Positions 14,402 through 26,560 of a stretch of 64,000 nucleotides of DNA are shown here, one piece after another. The position numbers and the translations under genes are program-made. The stretch covers positions 433,504-497,503 of the forward strand of contig CAJJDN010000001.1 in assembly GCA_905182985.1 (NCBI GenBank), given 5' to 3'. A model generated the notes under the pieces. It had not been told where the DNA came from, did not search any database, and saw only the letters and a list, made by a program, of their open reading frames with translations. Position 1 is the stretch's first letter, and every line of letters begins with the position of its first letter. Source of the stretch: Paramecium sonneborni (Eukaryota; Ciliophora; Oligohymenophorea; Peniculida; Parameciidae).

Positions 14402-15377
14402 TCAAATAGGAACGACATTTGTATCATAGATACCACAAGTATTTTATCCTCTAGCCAAAAAGATATAACCATTGACTCCCCAAGCAGTTGACCAAGAATT
14501 CTTAATTTTGAATGCTTATTGATCATATCCAACTGCCAAAACTACATGATTCATTTTAGTATCACAATCACTAAATACTCTTTAAACCTTTGGATCATAA
14601 TATTACCAGTTGGTTGCATCTACTCCTACTGAAACAGGTCCGTTATTTAAATAAGTTACTAATGTTTATTCATCTTTAGCTAAAGTTTAAGAACCTTTAA
14701 TATGATAAGCACCCCCTTTGATTTTACATGATCCTTAAGCAGCAGTCTAAATTATAAACATTATATACATATGGATATGCAGCACCAGTAGTAATACCAT
14801 TTCTTTTTACATAATTTAAAGCTCTTGCAGGTAAACCTCCATCACAACCCAAGTTAAAATCAACAATTGTTGAACAATCTAATAATTACTATTCTGAAAG
14901 AACTGGTAATTCACCTGTTGTAAGATAAAAGAAACTTTCTAAAACACCTGTAGTACTGAATGTCCAACATGAACCACATTATCCTTGATCTTTAACTGGA
15001 GTTACAGCACCTTGAGAACTCCAATCTATTGAAGCTTTAAGATTGTTTGATCTAGCAGATACTCTTTCAACATTCAAATCTTCCTCAGTCACTTTAGCTG
15101 TTAAATATGTCTATGCAAATTCCTCTTAAGTTAAATCAAAAAAGATAGTCTCTCCAAATACTTTCTATCCCTTTTATAAATTGTAAGCTTCAGCATATAA
15201 TAGATTTTGAGTGTATACTCCTAATCTATATGCTTCTTCTGCTATTCCATATCTCTTTCCAAATCTCTACTTAAATGTATCAAACTTTGAAACATAATCC
15301 ACTGATTCAGATTAATTAGCCATCAAAAGAGCTCCAATTAATGCTATTGTTCCCAATGCTAATATTGTTTTCGACAT
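14402..15377 (-). CDS. Papain-family cysteine protease (cathepsin L-like)
   Basis: 317 aa with one 22-nt intron. The N-terminus is a signal peptide (MSKTILALGTIALIGALLMA), followed by an inhibitor I29-type propeptide with KFDTFKQRFGKRYG. The mature enzyme starts near SIDWSSQGAV. The catalytic triad is complete: Cys at about residue 137 in QGQCGSCWTFS, His at about 270 in MNHVVLAVGY, and Asn at about 287 in KNSWSTAWG. The oxyanion glutamine is in PVKDQGQ. Length and order are normal for cathepsin L. In ciliates such enzymes are usually secreted or lysosomal (food vacuole). It lies 149 bp upstream of the dynein start on the same strand, with no sign of a functional link. Confidence 0.95.
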
Positions 15378-18345
15378 TATTTATTATTATCTTCAAACAA
15401 TTTGATTTATGCTTTTAAATTACTTAATTTGAAGTCATTAAATTATAAACTTTTACGTCATTGTTAACTCTTAATAATATAATTAATTCTATATTGATTT
15501 AAAATTAATCTAAATTAAAATATTATAAACTCAATTAATTTTTACGATACCGTCATCGTTTTATTAATAATAATCTTTTTTCTATTAATTAATATATCTC
15601 CCTCTTATATTTAACATACTTAAAACTAGTGCTATCTGTTCATTTCACTTTTAAAAATCCTTAAATGTTTTATTATTCTTTTATAATTAGATTTTTCACT
15701 TCAAATTTTATTAAGCAGGAGTATTAAAATAATCTTTAATTATCTTTAAGAAAAAGAACTAATAATTATAAAATCTTTTCAAAAACAATTAGAAGACAAA
15801 ATTTAAATATGTTTTCCTTTAGCATAAATAAAATAAAATTCATTTTATAACACTTAATATAATTCATAAAAATTTAATATAGTGTAATTTTGCTTTCTAT
15901 TTTTATAAGCTTTATAAATTAGTTATTTTATCTTTTTTTACAAATTAGATATTAAAAGGTTTCTTAATGGCCATAATTAATTAGTTCATATAAAAGAAAT
16001 TATTTACATGATTATAAATATTTATAATAAAAACATCAACTAAGCTACATAAATAAAAATATAAATATTTAAATAATATTTTCATCGAATAATCCATGAA
16101 AGGAAGAAATATTCAATTTGTTGCTATCACTATAATCATATATGCAAATATTTAAATTAATTTGATTGTAAATCTTATTTAAGTATGGGTTGGATATGTA
16201 TGCAAGGTTAAACCAAGTTGTACATTTATGGGTAATTATAGTATTGATCCATATGATTCGACAGAAAATTTAAAAATTCATATTCATAATTAAGATGTTT
16301 ATATTTTAATATATTAAATTAGATGTTGATTTAATGGATTTACATTGAGATAACTAAAAGTTTTGAGTATAAGACTATATAATATAAAGACTGATTGGGA
16401 AAAATATGGTACATCCTAATTAAGTTATTTATTTTAGACATTTGCAGTTGCCATAATATAATTATTATAAAATATTAACTAAAGTTGGAATATCTCCTAA
16501 TAATAGTAGATGATTGGTTGAGTTTGAAAAAAGAAATGCATTTGCAGGAGTTTAAGGTTTGAATGTAAAGATTACTTTTTCTTGTTTCAAAAGATTGTAA
16601 TTTAATTACTTTAAATAAAAGACTCAACTTTTAATTTATTAATTTTCTCTGGTCTTTTCTATCAATATCCAGAATTGTGATCAAAATTGTTAGTTATAAA
16701 AAATTATTGTTTAATTTTATTTTTCTCATCTTATAATATTTATAGAATTTTCTTTCTTAATTAGTTTTGACAGCTTAAATTGATACTTTTTTCACTATAA
16801 TAGGATAGCTTAAAGTTATTTAGTATCATTTTTCTTTGTTTTTCAAAATTTAGTTATCGAATAACTCTAATTCTATAATTTAATCTAAGTAAATTCTATA
16901 AATGAAATCATTCTTCTATATTTTATCTTATTCGTAAGTCTAAATCATTTTATAAAACTTTCAATTTCAAAATATAAAATTTATTTGTTAATACTTCGTA
17001 CATTAATTTATTCAAAAAATCTATAATAATTTAAACTTTCTGTGCTGATATCAATTCTTGAAATTTTATTATGTATTCATTTGCAAATTATTTAAAAATA
17101 ATTAGTTCATCTAAGATTTATCACTTTTTATATCTCCTGTTATCATTTTCATAAGAATTAGCAAAAATGGTCAAAGGCAATTAATTGGATAATTTATTTG
17201 GTAGTTTATTCTAGATAATTATTTGATCCATCTAAAATTTCGAGTTAAATTAACTGAATTTCAAAATTTTCATCTAAATTATTTTCTCTTAAAAGAACTT
17301 TTTAGTTTTTGTAAATGCTAAACTTATTCTATATTAGCAAATATAGTATTTAAATAGGGAATATGGTCTAAATTTTAAATTCGATTTATTATGCTGAAAT
17401 ATTTTTTGTTTTATTTAATTAAGTTAAATGTCCCATATTAAAGCCTTACAAGTGAATTTCAGAAAGTTTTTGTTCTTTTAAGAGATTTGTATCATTTCAA
17501 AGGTATACATTGATATCTTATATATGACATTATAATATAATTATTTTATAATTTATTACCTTTTCGAAATTTCAACAAAGATTATTCAATTCATTTTATT
17601 ATTGCAGTTTATTTAGTTTAATTAAATTTGTATAATAAATACCTCGAGAAAAATATACAATTTATTTGAAATTAATTTAAGTTATTTGATAATTAATAAA
17701 GGCTTCATACTCCTTTAATGAACTAATAAATTATAACATATAAAGACCTTTACGAGAAACAAGTTTAAACAATTTAGAATCAAGATTAGGATTTAATTAA
17801 TAAATCTGAATAAATCATCTTTTTTAAAAATCAATTATGCGAATTAGAAAGCAAATTAATTGCTACATAGGGGATTCTATTAAATATTTCAACTAGACTT
17901 TGTACATAAATAAGTACAGAAATGAATGAAATCTTAACAGACTAAACAGTTAGGGAAAGAAAATCAAAAAGCTTCTTAAGTTTTTAAAAACCAATAAAAC
18001 ATAATAGAAAATTCATTGCCTTTTTTAAAAAATAGAATAACTGAATAAAATGAATTTGATTTAATTTTGTTTAATATAATGTCTAAATGATTGTAAATTT
18101 TATTATACATAAAAACAAAAAATTTTGCAATTTATCTACCACAACTAATAAATAATCTAGAAAATTTAATGAAATTTGAATATTATGAGTTGAATAATTA
18201 AGTAAATTTTAATGATTTTTGATTTAAATATATCACTTTATTGTATATGTTATAATTAACGTTGAATATGAGTATAGATTCATTTTGATAACATATATTT
18301 AGAACTGAAAGTAAATAAAAATTTATATTAATACATAAAAATTTA
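15378..18345. other. Gene-poor, degenerate 3-kb region
   Basis: No intact gene could be assembled in this unusually long interval. On the plus strand at 16098 a frame begins MKGRNIQFVAITIIIYA (signal-peptide-like), continues through KPSCTFMGNYSIDPYDS and soon needs several introns or shifts. On the minus strand, protein-like stretches occur between about 18180 and 16826 (stop 16826-16828), with one plausible 19-nt intron near 16950. They also need at least two frame changes and cross an in-frame TGA near 17120. This may be a decaying gene, a gene with sequence errors, or non-coding DNA. I see no RNA gene or transposase. Confidence 0.4.
16826..18180 (-). pseudogene. Possible degenerate minus-strand gene
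   Basis: Three protein-like blocks lie in order on the minus strand: a hydrophobic block around 18180-17835, a block with LKEYEAFINYQ around 17720, and a block with LLKEQKLSEIHLQGF to IQLIAFDHF around 17470-17190. A tail (FANEYIIKFQELISAQK, then IIELELFDNQ) ends at TGA 16826. Joining them needs at least two frame changes that I cannot explain with GT...AG introns, and one in-frame TGA. No family is recognised. Random open frames are common in this code, so this may simply be non-coding. Confidence 0.25.
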
Positions 18346-18612
18346 ATGAATTCTGAAGCTGTATGCTTAAAACTTGCTTCTAAACATTTTGATGAATAAA
18401 TAATTTAAGAATTATTAAGTGAAGGGGATAAAAATGAATTAGATTATGTAAAATAAGTTTGGGAACCTACAGAAGTATCAACATCAGTTTCAATGGAGTC
18501 ATCAGAGAGTTGTGGCTATGTTAAAAAAATAAGATTATTAAATCATATAAATAAGTACCTTGATAGTTCATTGCACTCATCAATGATAAAGAGATTAAGG
18601 GAAATATAATGA
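18346..18612 (+). CDS. Small hypothetical protein, 88 aa
   Basis: Intronless frame from ATG 18346 to TGA 18610-18612. The protein starts MNSEAVCLKLASKHFDEQI and has an acidic, serine-rich middle (EVSTSVSMESSES). It ends in a basic, probably helical segment (MIKRLREIQ). There is no signal peptide, membrane segment or known motif. It lies 68 bp upstream of the DNAAF10 gene on the same strand. Reality is supported by composition and balanced Gln codon use, not by homology. Confidence 0.6.
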
Positions 18613-18680
18613 AAAACACAAAATTTTATAATTAATTTTGCATATATTAAAATGATAATTAAATTATTAATAAATAAATA

Positions 18681-19807
18681 ATGGACACAACAAATGCTCC
18701 TTAAATTATAGAACATTTGAATAAATCATTAAACTTCACTCCCTTTGTAACAAGATGGATACCAGGAACTGCAAAATTTGTATTATGTGGACAACCACCT
18801 AAAGCAAATGGAATAATTGAAATATTATAATTAAATAAAACAGAACTGAAAACCTTATCATCAGTTATAAATAATTTTATCATTAGATAGAATAACCCAA
18901 GGGCATAAAATGTGGATAATATTTGGATAATTTATTTGCATTTGGTGATTTTGATGGTAAATTAAAAGTAATGGATCTAGAAACTAGAAAAGTATATTAT
19001 AAATATAAATATTAGATAACATTTGAAGTAAAAGCACATGATTAAATTATAAATTCTATCGATACTTGTTACAATATAGGTGCTCCTGAAATTGTAACTG
19101 GTTCAAGAGATGGATGTGTAAGAGTTTGGGATCCAAGATAAGCAGCACCTGTTGTATCTTTAGAACCAGTTGAAAAAGATGTTATACCAGATGCATGGAG
19201 TGTTGCATTTGGTAATTCTTATAATGATGAACGTGTAATTGCTTGTGGATATGATAATGGTGATATTAAACTTTTTGACTTGAAATAAAATTAATTGATA
19301 TGGGATACAAATGTAAAAAATGGAATTTGTGGTGTTGAATTTGATAGAAAAGATATTTAAATGAATAAACTTATTGCTACAACTCTTGAAAGTATTTTTA
19401 TATATTTTTTCTAAGGCAAAATTAATGTTTTTGATCTTAGAACTTTCAATAATGGATATGCATCATTAACGCATGAAGGATAAAAATCAACTATTTGGGG
19501 AGTTAAACATTTACCATAGAACAGAGATTTATTTGCAACTTAAGGAGGAGATGGTGCTTTAAACATTTATAAATATTCATATCCATCTTAAAGACAAATA
19601 TAGGATGCAGAAGGAAAACGTAAAGGAGTTATAGGAAAATTAGAATTACTTAATAAATAGGATGTTTGTTAATAACCAATATCTTCTTTAGATTGGAATA
19701 CTGATAAATTAGGTTAGTATCTTTATGAAATTTTAGGTTTGGCCTGTTTGTGTGGATTAGACTAAACTTGCAAAGTTGTTATTATCACCAAATTAAATTT
19801 ATATTGA
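18681..19807 (+). CDS. DNAAF10: WD-repeat dynein assembly factor WDR92/DNAAF10
   Basis: 343 aa after removal of four introns (18864-18886, about 19000-19023, about 19399-19422, 19713-19736). The N-terminal [16 protein letters not shown] block is characteristic of WDR92/Monad. It is followed by WD-repeat blocks such as [31 protein letters not shown] and [13 protein letters not shown], and the C-terminal VVIITKLN. Length is close to the animal protein (about 357 aa). The family binds the R2TP/RUVBL chaperone complex in the cytoplasm and is needed for pre-assembly of axonemal dynein arms. That fits its position near a dynein heavy chain gene, although co-regulation is not shown. Confidence 0.93.
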
Positions 19808-20030
19808 TTGAGTTTAAATTGTTAAATAAGATTCTTAAATATTTAATTTCTACTCTCAAAATTTTTTATACTGAATTATAAATAATTTATTAAAAAAAAT
19901 TATAGAAGTCTAGTTTTAATAATTTTATATAGGAGAAATACATAGTTTTTGTTTTCTAATTTCGACTCTAACGTTTCATATTTTAGATGAATATTTAAAT
20001 TTTGATTATTTTTTTTTATTATTTAATTAT

Positions 20031-20690
20031 ATGGGGTAATTGTGCTCTACTGGTACTAAAACTAAAATCAAAATTTACAACACTTAAGAGATTTTAATAA
20101 TCTTAGAGAAAGAACAAACTAGAAAGAACTTAGAATCCATTTCTATTCAATTTAAAAACTCAATCTTTAATCTTTATTAAATGGTAGATTCCCAGATGAC
20201 CCAGAATAAATAGAATCTACTCTTTGAAACTGATAGAAGTAATGCCCATAATTCTATTCATAAATTCTTAAGAATTCTAATTAATTAATACTATATACCA
20301 TTTCAACAAAATTTTATGAACGTTGCCTATCCAATACTTGAACTTTGTGTCGTTAAAGTAAAATTGTTATTAACATAGATCTTGATTGAATCATATCTAG
20401 CAATGAAAACCTTGAAATCAAAGTAAGAAATATGGTGGAATCCAAACCATTTTTAAATTCGCAAAAGAGTGCTTGTGTCTGAATTTAAAATGGATGTAAA
20501 ACATTAAAAACCAAGTATTGAAGCACCATTCATCGAATATTTACAGTTATTAATAGACATTATCGTTTCATTACTCAATTAAGCATGCATCGTTAATTTG
20601 AAAGAAAAAAAAACTACCCAATAAATATCTGAATCTCATACAGACACCAATATATTCTATAGTGAATTAAAAAAAAATTTTGATTAATGA
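20031..20690 (+). CDS. Hypothetical protein with putative N-myristoyl/palmitoyl start, 219 aa
   Basis: Single intronless frame from ATG 20031 to TGA 20688-20690. It begins MGQLCSTGTKTKIK: glycine at position 2 and cysteine at 5 with following basic residues, the usual pattern for N-myristoylation plus S-acylation. The rest is mixed helical, with IWWNPNHF in the middle and a possible hydrophobic helix (EYLQLLIDIIVSLLN) near residue 180. No known domain is recognised. It shares the acylation-type start with the three genes at the right end of the window but not their SILK/RVxF motifs. Confidence 0.75.
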
Positions 20691-20932
20691 AATATCATTT
20701 ACCAGATTAACATTATTTTAATAACAAAGTCTTAATCCATAAACTTTATAATGATAAATTTATATCGATATCAAAGGATTTATTTGTAAAAATGATACCT
20801 CTATCATTTAAGTAGAGGTTTATAATTTCTTAAACTTACTGATTTTCATACAGAAATGATAATTAAAGATTGTAATATAAAACGTACTATAATAAAAAAT
20901 CAATATTTTTAATTTGCTTTTGTTAAAGTATT

Positions 20933-22731
20933 TCATTTTATTAAAGAATAAATTAAATCACAATATTATTTGAAATTTTCTTGGACCTTCTTAAATCCAA
21001 CATGTAAAATTAAAGGTTGCAACTGAGCCTTTGAATGCAATCCTAAAATCACTTCTTCCTTTGATTCAACATATGATGGATGATTAGAATCAATTAATAT
21101 ATAAAATCCTTCAACTGGATTTCTTGTGAAATCAAATAAAGGAACATATTCTTTCTTAAATAGTATTTTATAAATGTACATTAAAAGGTAATTATTATTT
21201 ACTAAGTGGTAAATTGTAAAATCTATCAATAAATAAAAAATGAAGCACTGATACAAAAACTTTTAAGGCTTCTTTATAGTTTACTAGTTTTTTCCAGAAA
21301 TCAGCCTCAACTATTTATGGCAATAATATTTAAATAAATGAATACTCCATAAGTAACATTTATGATTATTCAGGTGTTTCAATACTAAATATTCTAATTT
21401 AAACTTACTTTAATGTATTATTTGGTCTTAAATTGATTCTACTTGTTACATATTTGCTATGCCCAATTAAAAGATATCCTTTTGGAAGTGAAAATTTACG
21501 CATAAATTCAAGATGTTCTTTAGTGAAATCTAATGGTTAAACTATTAAATATCTAAAAAATATCTCCAATACACTAAGCATAGTCTAGCATCTAGCTTAT
21601 ATATCTAAAGTTTAAGTAAATATCCATGATTTATCTAATTATTTCTTTAATGTACATTCTCTATAAAATTAAGAAATAATTAACAAATAGTTCTATAAAT
21701 GATAATTGTATTATTATTACAAATTAAGTATCATATTATCCAATCTATTCTTAAGAATATTCTTTAAAAGAGATCAATTTAGAATTCCAAATTTTTTTAC
21801 AAAATTTTAAATATGTTAATGCTACCCAAAAATATCTTACTGCTCCTCTAAATTTTCTCATTAATATTTTCAATCTTTACTGAGTTATTACTAACTTTTT
21901 TTATGATGGTTTTTATGAGCCTGAACCTAATAATGATAATTATTAAGATAATTAAGATTGTTTTCTAATGATTGTTTATGAATTTTCAGATGGCCCAGAT
22001 TAAATACTACCTTTTTGTTTCTATGATCTCCTTTTCTATCTTGATTTTATTAAGGGTGATTAAAGAGTTTATCTTTTAGAAGAGTAATTTTAAGAAGATT
22101 CTATATCAGTCACATAACGTACTTCTTAATTTTCTTAAGGTTTTTTTTCTTTATTTTTTTATAGGTCTTTTTCATGAAGCATTCTTAATAAAAATTTATG
22201 TAAAGTATCCATTTCTTTAGGTCTTTTCGGTCTTAATTATTACTAATTATTTTAAAATTAAGGTTGAATAGGTTGGCTTTATTGATGAAATGGATTCTAT
22301 AAGTAAGGAATTTAAGAATAATTATATTATTAAGGAATATAACCTTATTAAAATTAACTCGGCAAAGGAGGAAGAAAAGGTTATTGATACATTTAAGGGG
22401 AAGATTATTAAATAGGTGGGCTTTATTCAATTTTTTTAATCTTCTATTTTAATGTCTTTAGTTCTTCTAAAATTTAGATACTATATTTCTGTTCTTCTGC
22501 TTACTTTAATCTTTCTATATATTGAATCTGTCTTTGTTATTCCAATCTTGTATCTTCAAAAGCTTATATAAGATTATTTATTGTATTATTTTAATATTGA
22601 ATTTTTCTTTCTAAAGTTCCTACGAAAGAACCATCTTCAACGAAATTTGGTGTTGATTACTACTCGTTATAAGATTCTTGTCTAGGATATTTATTCCTTC
22701 TTCTATAAAAATGAAAATCTCTTCCACTCAT
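20933..22731 (-). CDS. Hypothetical coiled-coil and Q/P-rich protein
   Basis: 573 aa with three introns (28, 24 and 25 nt), the model closing exactly in frame. After a basic start (MSGRDFHFYRRRNKY) there is a coiled coil at about 55-115 (motif RLEQQRQIQYIERLKQAEEQ). A Gln/Pro-rich linker (about 120-190) and a basic Ser/Gln-rich stretch follow. The C-terminal half is folded-looking and contains PLDFTKEHLEFMRKFSLPKG and FYILIDSNHPSYVESKEE. No known family is recognised. It stands upstream of nothing obvious; the SAXO-like gene lies 81 bp upstream on the same strand. Confidence 0.8.
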
Positions 22732-22812
22732 ATATAAAGTTCGATAATAATAATAATAATATGTCAAAATTTTAATTTTATTTATTATCTTTAATCAAAA
22801 TCATTATAATTT

Positions 22813-23691
22813 TCAAAATTCTGTGTTACGAGCAACTTCTTCCAATACTTCCTTAGCTGGACATTAATTTAAACTTTTTGAATCAAATTCTTTGCGATAT
22901 TCACTATTATATTATCCATTATATGAAGGATTTAAGTTTGGCTAATAATTTATATAAATATAATACATTTTATTAGTTCTTAGATGTTGGTACTTTATCA
23001 GTTCTAAATGGTTTATACGACGACTTAGCTATTGATTCTGCTGAGAATTATAAATCTGGTGGAGATAATGGGGATCTAAATTAATAAATAATATACTTCA
23101 TGGCTTTGTTCATATTTTTACAACTCTATACTGGAGGAGCTTATACTCCTTAGTAACTGTCTTTATAGATACTTTTTCCCATAAAAGGCATTTCTTTAAT
23201 AACAGTAGGATTGTTTTATGGTAAAAGTTAAGGTGTATCACCCATTCCCCAATTTAAGTACATATTGTTATAAGTTGACAATCCCGAAAAAGGGACTCCA
23301 CTTACAGTTGGCTTCTAAGAACTTTTATGCAATTCAGCTTTACTATTATATCCAGGAAAATCATGCTAATTTATTAGGATATTTATATATACTTTATAAG
23401 TTGTTACATTTCCTATATCCCCTTCTGTTTTTGGTTAAGTGAATATATTCTAATTATATCGAGATCCAGTTTCTGGGGTCTTTTTCTGATACTCCTTTTA
23501 ATAAATTGTATAATTCCCATGTAATTAGGGTTTGTGTATACAATTTTTACCATTACATTTATGTCTACCACAGTTACATAATGCACATAGACATTTGCCT
23601 TTATGTTTTTATTTATTCAATTTTTACCTCCCAAATGATCAAAGTATTGAGATACTTCTGTTTGATTATCTCTATTTGTTTAAGAACTCAT
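22813..23691 (-). CDS. SAXO-like (FAM154) microtubule-associated protein
   Basis: 258 aa with four introns (29, 27, 21, 25 nt). After a short leader the protein has the cysteine block CLCALCNCGRHKC, the N-terminal signature of SAXO1/2 proteins. Short repeat-like units with aromatic and Lys/Pro residues follow (YQKEYQKKTPETG, KSSQKPTVSGVPFSG, IAKSSYKPFRTDK). In animals and protists SAXO proteins bind and stabilise axonemal and cortical microtubules, with the Cys motif placing them at basal bodies or doublets. The protein is shorter than human SAXO1 and has fewer clear Mn repeats. The assignment rests on the cysteine motif plus overall repeat style. Confidence 0.75.
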
Positions 23692-23958
23692 TAATCTATC
23701 ATACACCTCCTAAATTTATTAATAATATTATACTTTCTTTTTACTTGATATTACATCATTATCGAGAGTTTGAGATGAATTAACAACTTATTTTTAATTG
23801 GAAGGCAATTGTAATTTAGAATTAAACTTGTTAGAATTATTATTTTTTGGAGTTTATTAAGCCATTTGCAAATATGTTTTGATTTAATTATTGAATTTAT
23901 ATTGAAAATTTTTTGCATACATATTTTTGATATGTTGTCTTTAATATAATATATAAAC

Positions 23959-24659
23959 TCATATTAACTAATTACATTTATTTATTTCTTCTAAATTATT
24001 AAATGACAGCGATAGTTATTATTTTTTGTTGGTTTTTAAGAATATTAACTCATCTGTCGGTACGTAAAGTACATCATACTCTGAATATTTTTCTTATTTT
24101 ATTTATTATAATGTTGATGTCATTAAAATCTCTATACGGTAGCAATATTTGAAATCATTTAATGTTGATAAAAAGTCTTTTTTAATCTTAGATTTGAATT
24201 TGCATTATGTTTACCAACTCTAATTCATTTTCTCTATTACTGATTTACTTCCCTCTTGAATAGCCTAAGTTGAATATTTCTACAAATTACATCGTCAAGT
24301 GTGTACCGAGAATAATTTGTTCTTATTATCGGTATATATTTTATGTTTAATATTTTTAGTATAACATCTACGCTTAACTGAGCAATTAAATTGAATCTCT
24401 ATTTTTTCATGCATTCCAAAGGTTCATTCTAATTTAATTTAATAGTTTATCAATAACTTACAAAATATAAATAGTGACACTCTTTAGGAATGTGATTCTA
24501 TAGATGTTCAAATAGGACTTATGAATATTGCTCTGAATAATTTTTCGTCAATTTAAACTCTAATTTTGGTAATACCTCTTGGTTATTAACCATAAACCTA
24601 ACTACCATACTATCATTCTCTAAAGACTCCTTCACCAAAATGAAATAGATCTAATCCAT
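23959..24659 (-). CDS. Hypothetical protein, 212 aa
   Basis: Start ATG at 24657-24659, TGA at 23959-23961, two introns of 33 and 29 nt; the spliced length is an exact multiple of three. The N-terminal part (MDQIYFILVKESLENDSMVV, QEVLPKLEFKLTKNYSEQY) looks like a beta-rich domain. The middle has TLDDVICRNIQLRLFKRE and the end DVLYVPTDELIFLKTNK. No family is recognised. A competing plus-strand frame from 24003 (MTAIVIIFC) was discarded. Confidence 0.7.
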
Positions 24660-25457
24660 TATGTTAATATTAGACTTGCTTTAATTAGTATTTTTATTAT
24701 TAATGATGGATTATACTTTCATATTGAGATTCAGAAACTTTTCATTTTACTTTTAAGCGCAAACATGATTCAAAAAATAATCAGAAATTTAGCAGAATAT
24801 TTTTTAAACTTATTCACACTTCACTTCATGCTAAATGATGTTTTTAAAGAATTACTTTAATTATTTCTAATATATTAATTTTCATCAAGACATAAGTCAA
24901 ATTAATAAAATAATTCTCACATTAAAATAAGAAGGCAATTTTTTTCTTTAAAAAATTAATAGAGCAAATTTATTAATTATCTAAGTAAAAATATTCTGCA
25001 AATTAATATATGCTCCTCTTAATATAATGCTACATCAACATAATAAATTAGAATATAATATTTTAATGTGTCTTAGAGAAATTAAATTTTTACATATTAC
25101 TCTCAAAGTGATTTATTATAAATTTTAATAAGTTAACTAAATATGATACATTATTATTTCAAAAGAATCTTCAAAAAAAATTATAAAATTTTCATCAAAT
25201 CATAATTTAAATGAATTTTTAGAAGCTTTTTATTTAAATTATTTAAATATTTTCTTTTCCACAAAGTTACATAAATTATGGAACTTTTGGAAAAGAAAAA
25301 ATTACAACAAAATAAAAAGTTTACCAATGAATTTAAACATAGAATAAACTTAGGAGATTCATTTCAAATATTAGTACTTTTCATTAATTTAATTTATTAA
25401 TTATTACTTATTTGGAATAAATAAGCCTTTCATTTTTTAAAATAAATAAATTTTAAA
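24660..25457. other. 800-bp AT-rich interval
   Basis: The sequence between two minus-strand genes is very AT-rich and has no convincing gene. A short plus-strand frame from 25278 (MELLEKKKLQQNKKF) is open to about 25500 but overlaps the end of the neighbouring gene and turns hydrophobic and repetitive; I do not call it. Confidence 0.4.
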
Positions 25458-26201
25458 TCATTTCTTTTATTATTATAAAAACTCCTTAAATCCTTTTGAA
25501 GGACCTTTTTATTTGGTTCTCTCTCCTATTAATTTTAATTATTCCTCTTTTTCTAATACGTCTGGCTTCTATTTTTATAGTGCCAAATATAATTAATCGC
25601 TTGCTTTCTTACATTCAACACTTTTTCCATTATAAACTGCTACAGTAGTTTAAATTATATTATCCCAATCACAATTAAAATCTGAAGCCAATACAATTTT
25701 CACTAAAGTAGGATAAGAATGAGTTTGTAATTTCTATATTATAATTTATTTTATACATAATTAGATTATAATGTGATATTACATAAGATCTAAATGAGAT
25801 CATTTGAGTATGGTTTTTGTGATAAAATTTCAACTGTTTATAAAGCTTCATTTTTTAAAAACTTAAAATCACTTTCACATTTTTCAAATAATTTATGCAA
25901 AATTTTTTCATCATAAACATTATGATGTTAAACTTGATATTTAATTAGTCATACTTGTTTCCTTAATCAACATCAATGCATTTTTAGACACATTACTTCT
26001 AATGCTATCTGTTAAGGGTTAAAGTTAATCCCACCATTCTTAAATTTTAAATTAATCACTGTGAAATTTGTTTTAAGCTCTTAAGCTGTCTATAAATAAA
26101 AACTGTTATTTCCAATCATTTGGATCAATTTTTTATATTTCTTAATCTTACAAATTTTCATAAGTAGTATATTGGACTTAATCTTGCTATTATTAATCCA
26201 T
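25458..26201 (-). CDS. TOG/CLASP-like helical-repeat protein
   Basis: 232 aa with two introns (22 and 23 nt). The N-terminal part contains DPNDWKQQFLFIDSLRA, KFHSDQF and SIRSNVSKNALMLIKE. This matches the pattern of TOG-type HEAT repeats in CLASP and TOGARAM (crescerin) proteins, where a Trp-containing first helix is followed by an 'LRSxxSKxAL' helix. The second half (PYSNDLIQILCNITLQSNY, then TLVKIVLASDFNCDWDN) would be further HEAT helices. The tail is basic and Gln/Lys-rich. TOG proteins bind tubulin and regulate microtubule growth, including in cilia. Assignment is by pattern only, so a generic armadillo-like protein remains possible. Confidence 0.55.
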
Positions 26202-26560
26202 GAATTTATAAAAAATTAAACTAAAATAATTAAAATCAATAGAAAATAAAAAAATACACATAATCAGTTCTGATTCATCGTTTTATTTAAAATATATGGA
26301 AGCAAATTTGCTATAAAATAATTTATTATATGAAAAAATGGTATTGAATATAATAGTTATTAAAATTTATTAAAATCAAGTTACTAAATAAAAATTGAGA
26401 TTCAAAAGTGATAATTAAAATTTTTAAAAAGTATAATTCTTGCATAGCTTTTTGAGATGTAGAATTTTAAAAGTTATTATGTTTTAGTTGTTAATCCAAT
26501 TTTTCTCTTATTTGAAAATAAAAAAAATAAATTTAAATAAAAAATTAATCTTTATTAGTG
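26202..26560. other. Divergent intergenic interval
   Basis: About 360 bp of AT-rich DNA between the start codons of the TOG-like gene (-) and NAA25 (+); it must carry both promoters. No specific element is recognisable. Confidence 0.4.

Noticed and set aside
24003..24260. Plus-strand frame starting MTAIVIIFC and a neighbouring frame ending TDLLPS
   Set aside because: Both lie antisense to the 23959-24659 minus gene, which closes exactly with two introns and has better composition.
25278..25500. Plus-strand ORF MELLEKKKLQQ...
   Set aside because: Overlaps the 3' end of the TOG-like gene, becomes low-complexity and hydrophobic, and has no support beyond openness, which is common when only TGA stops.
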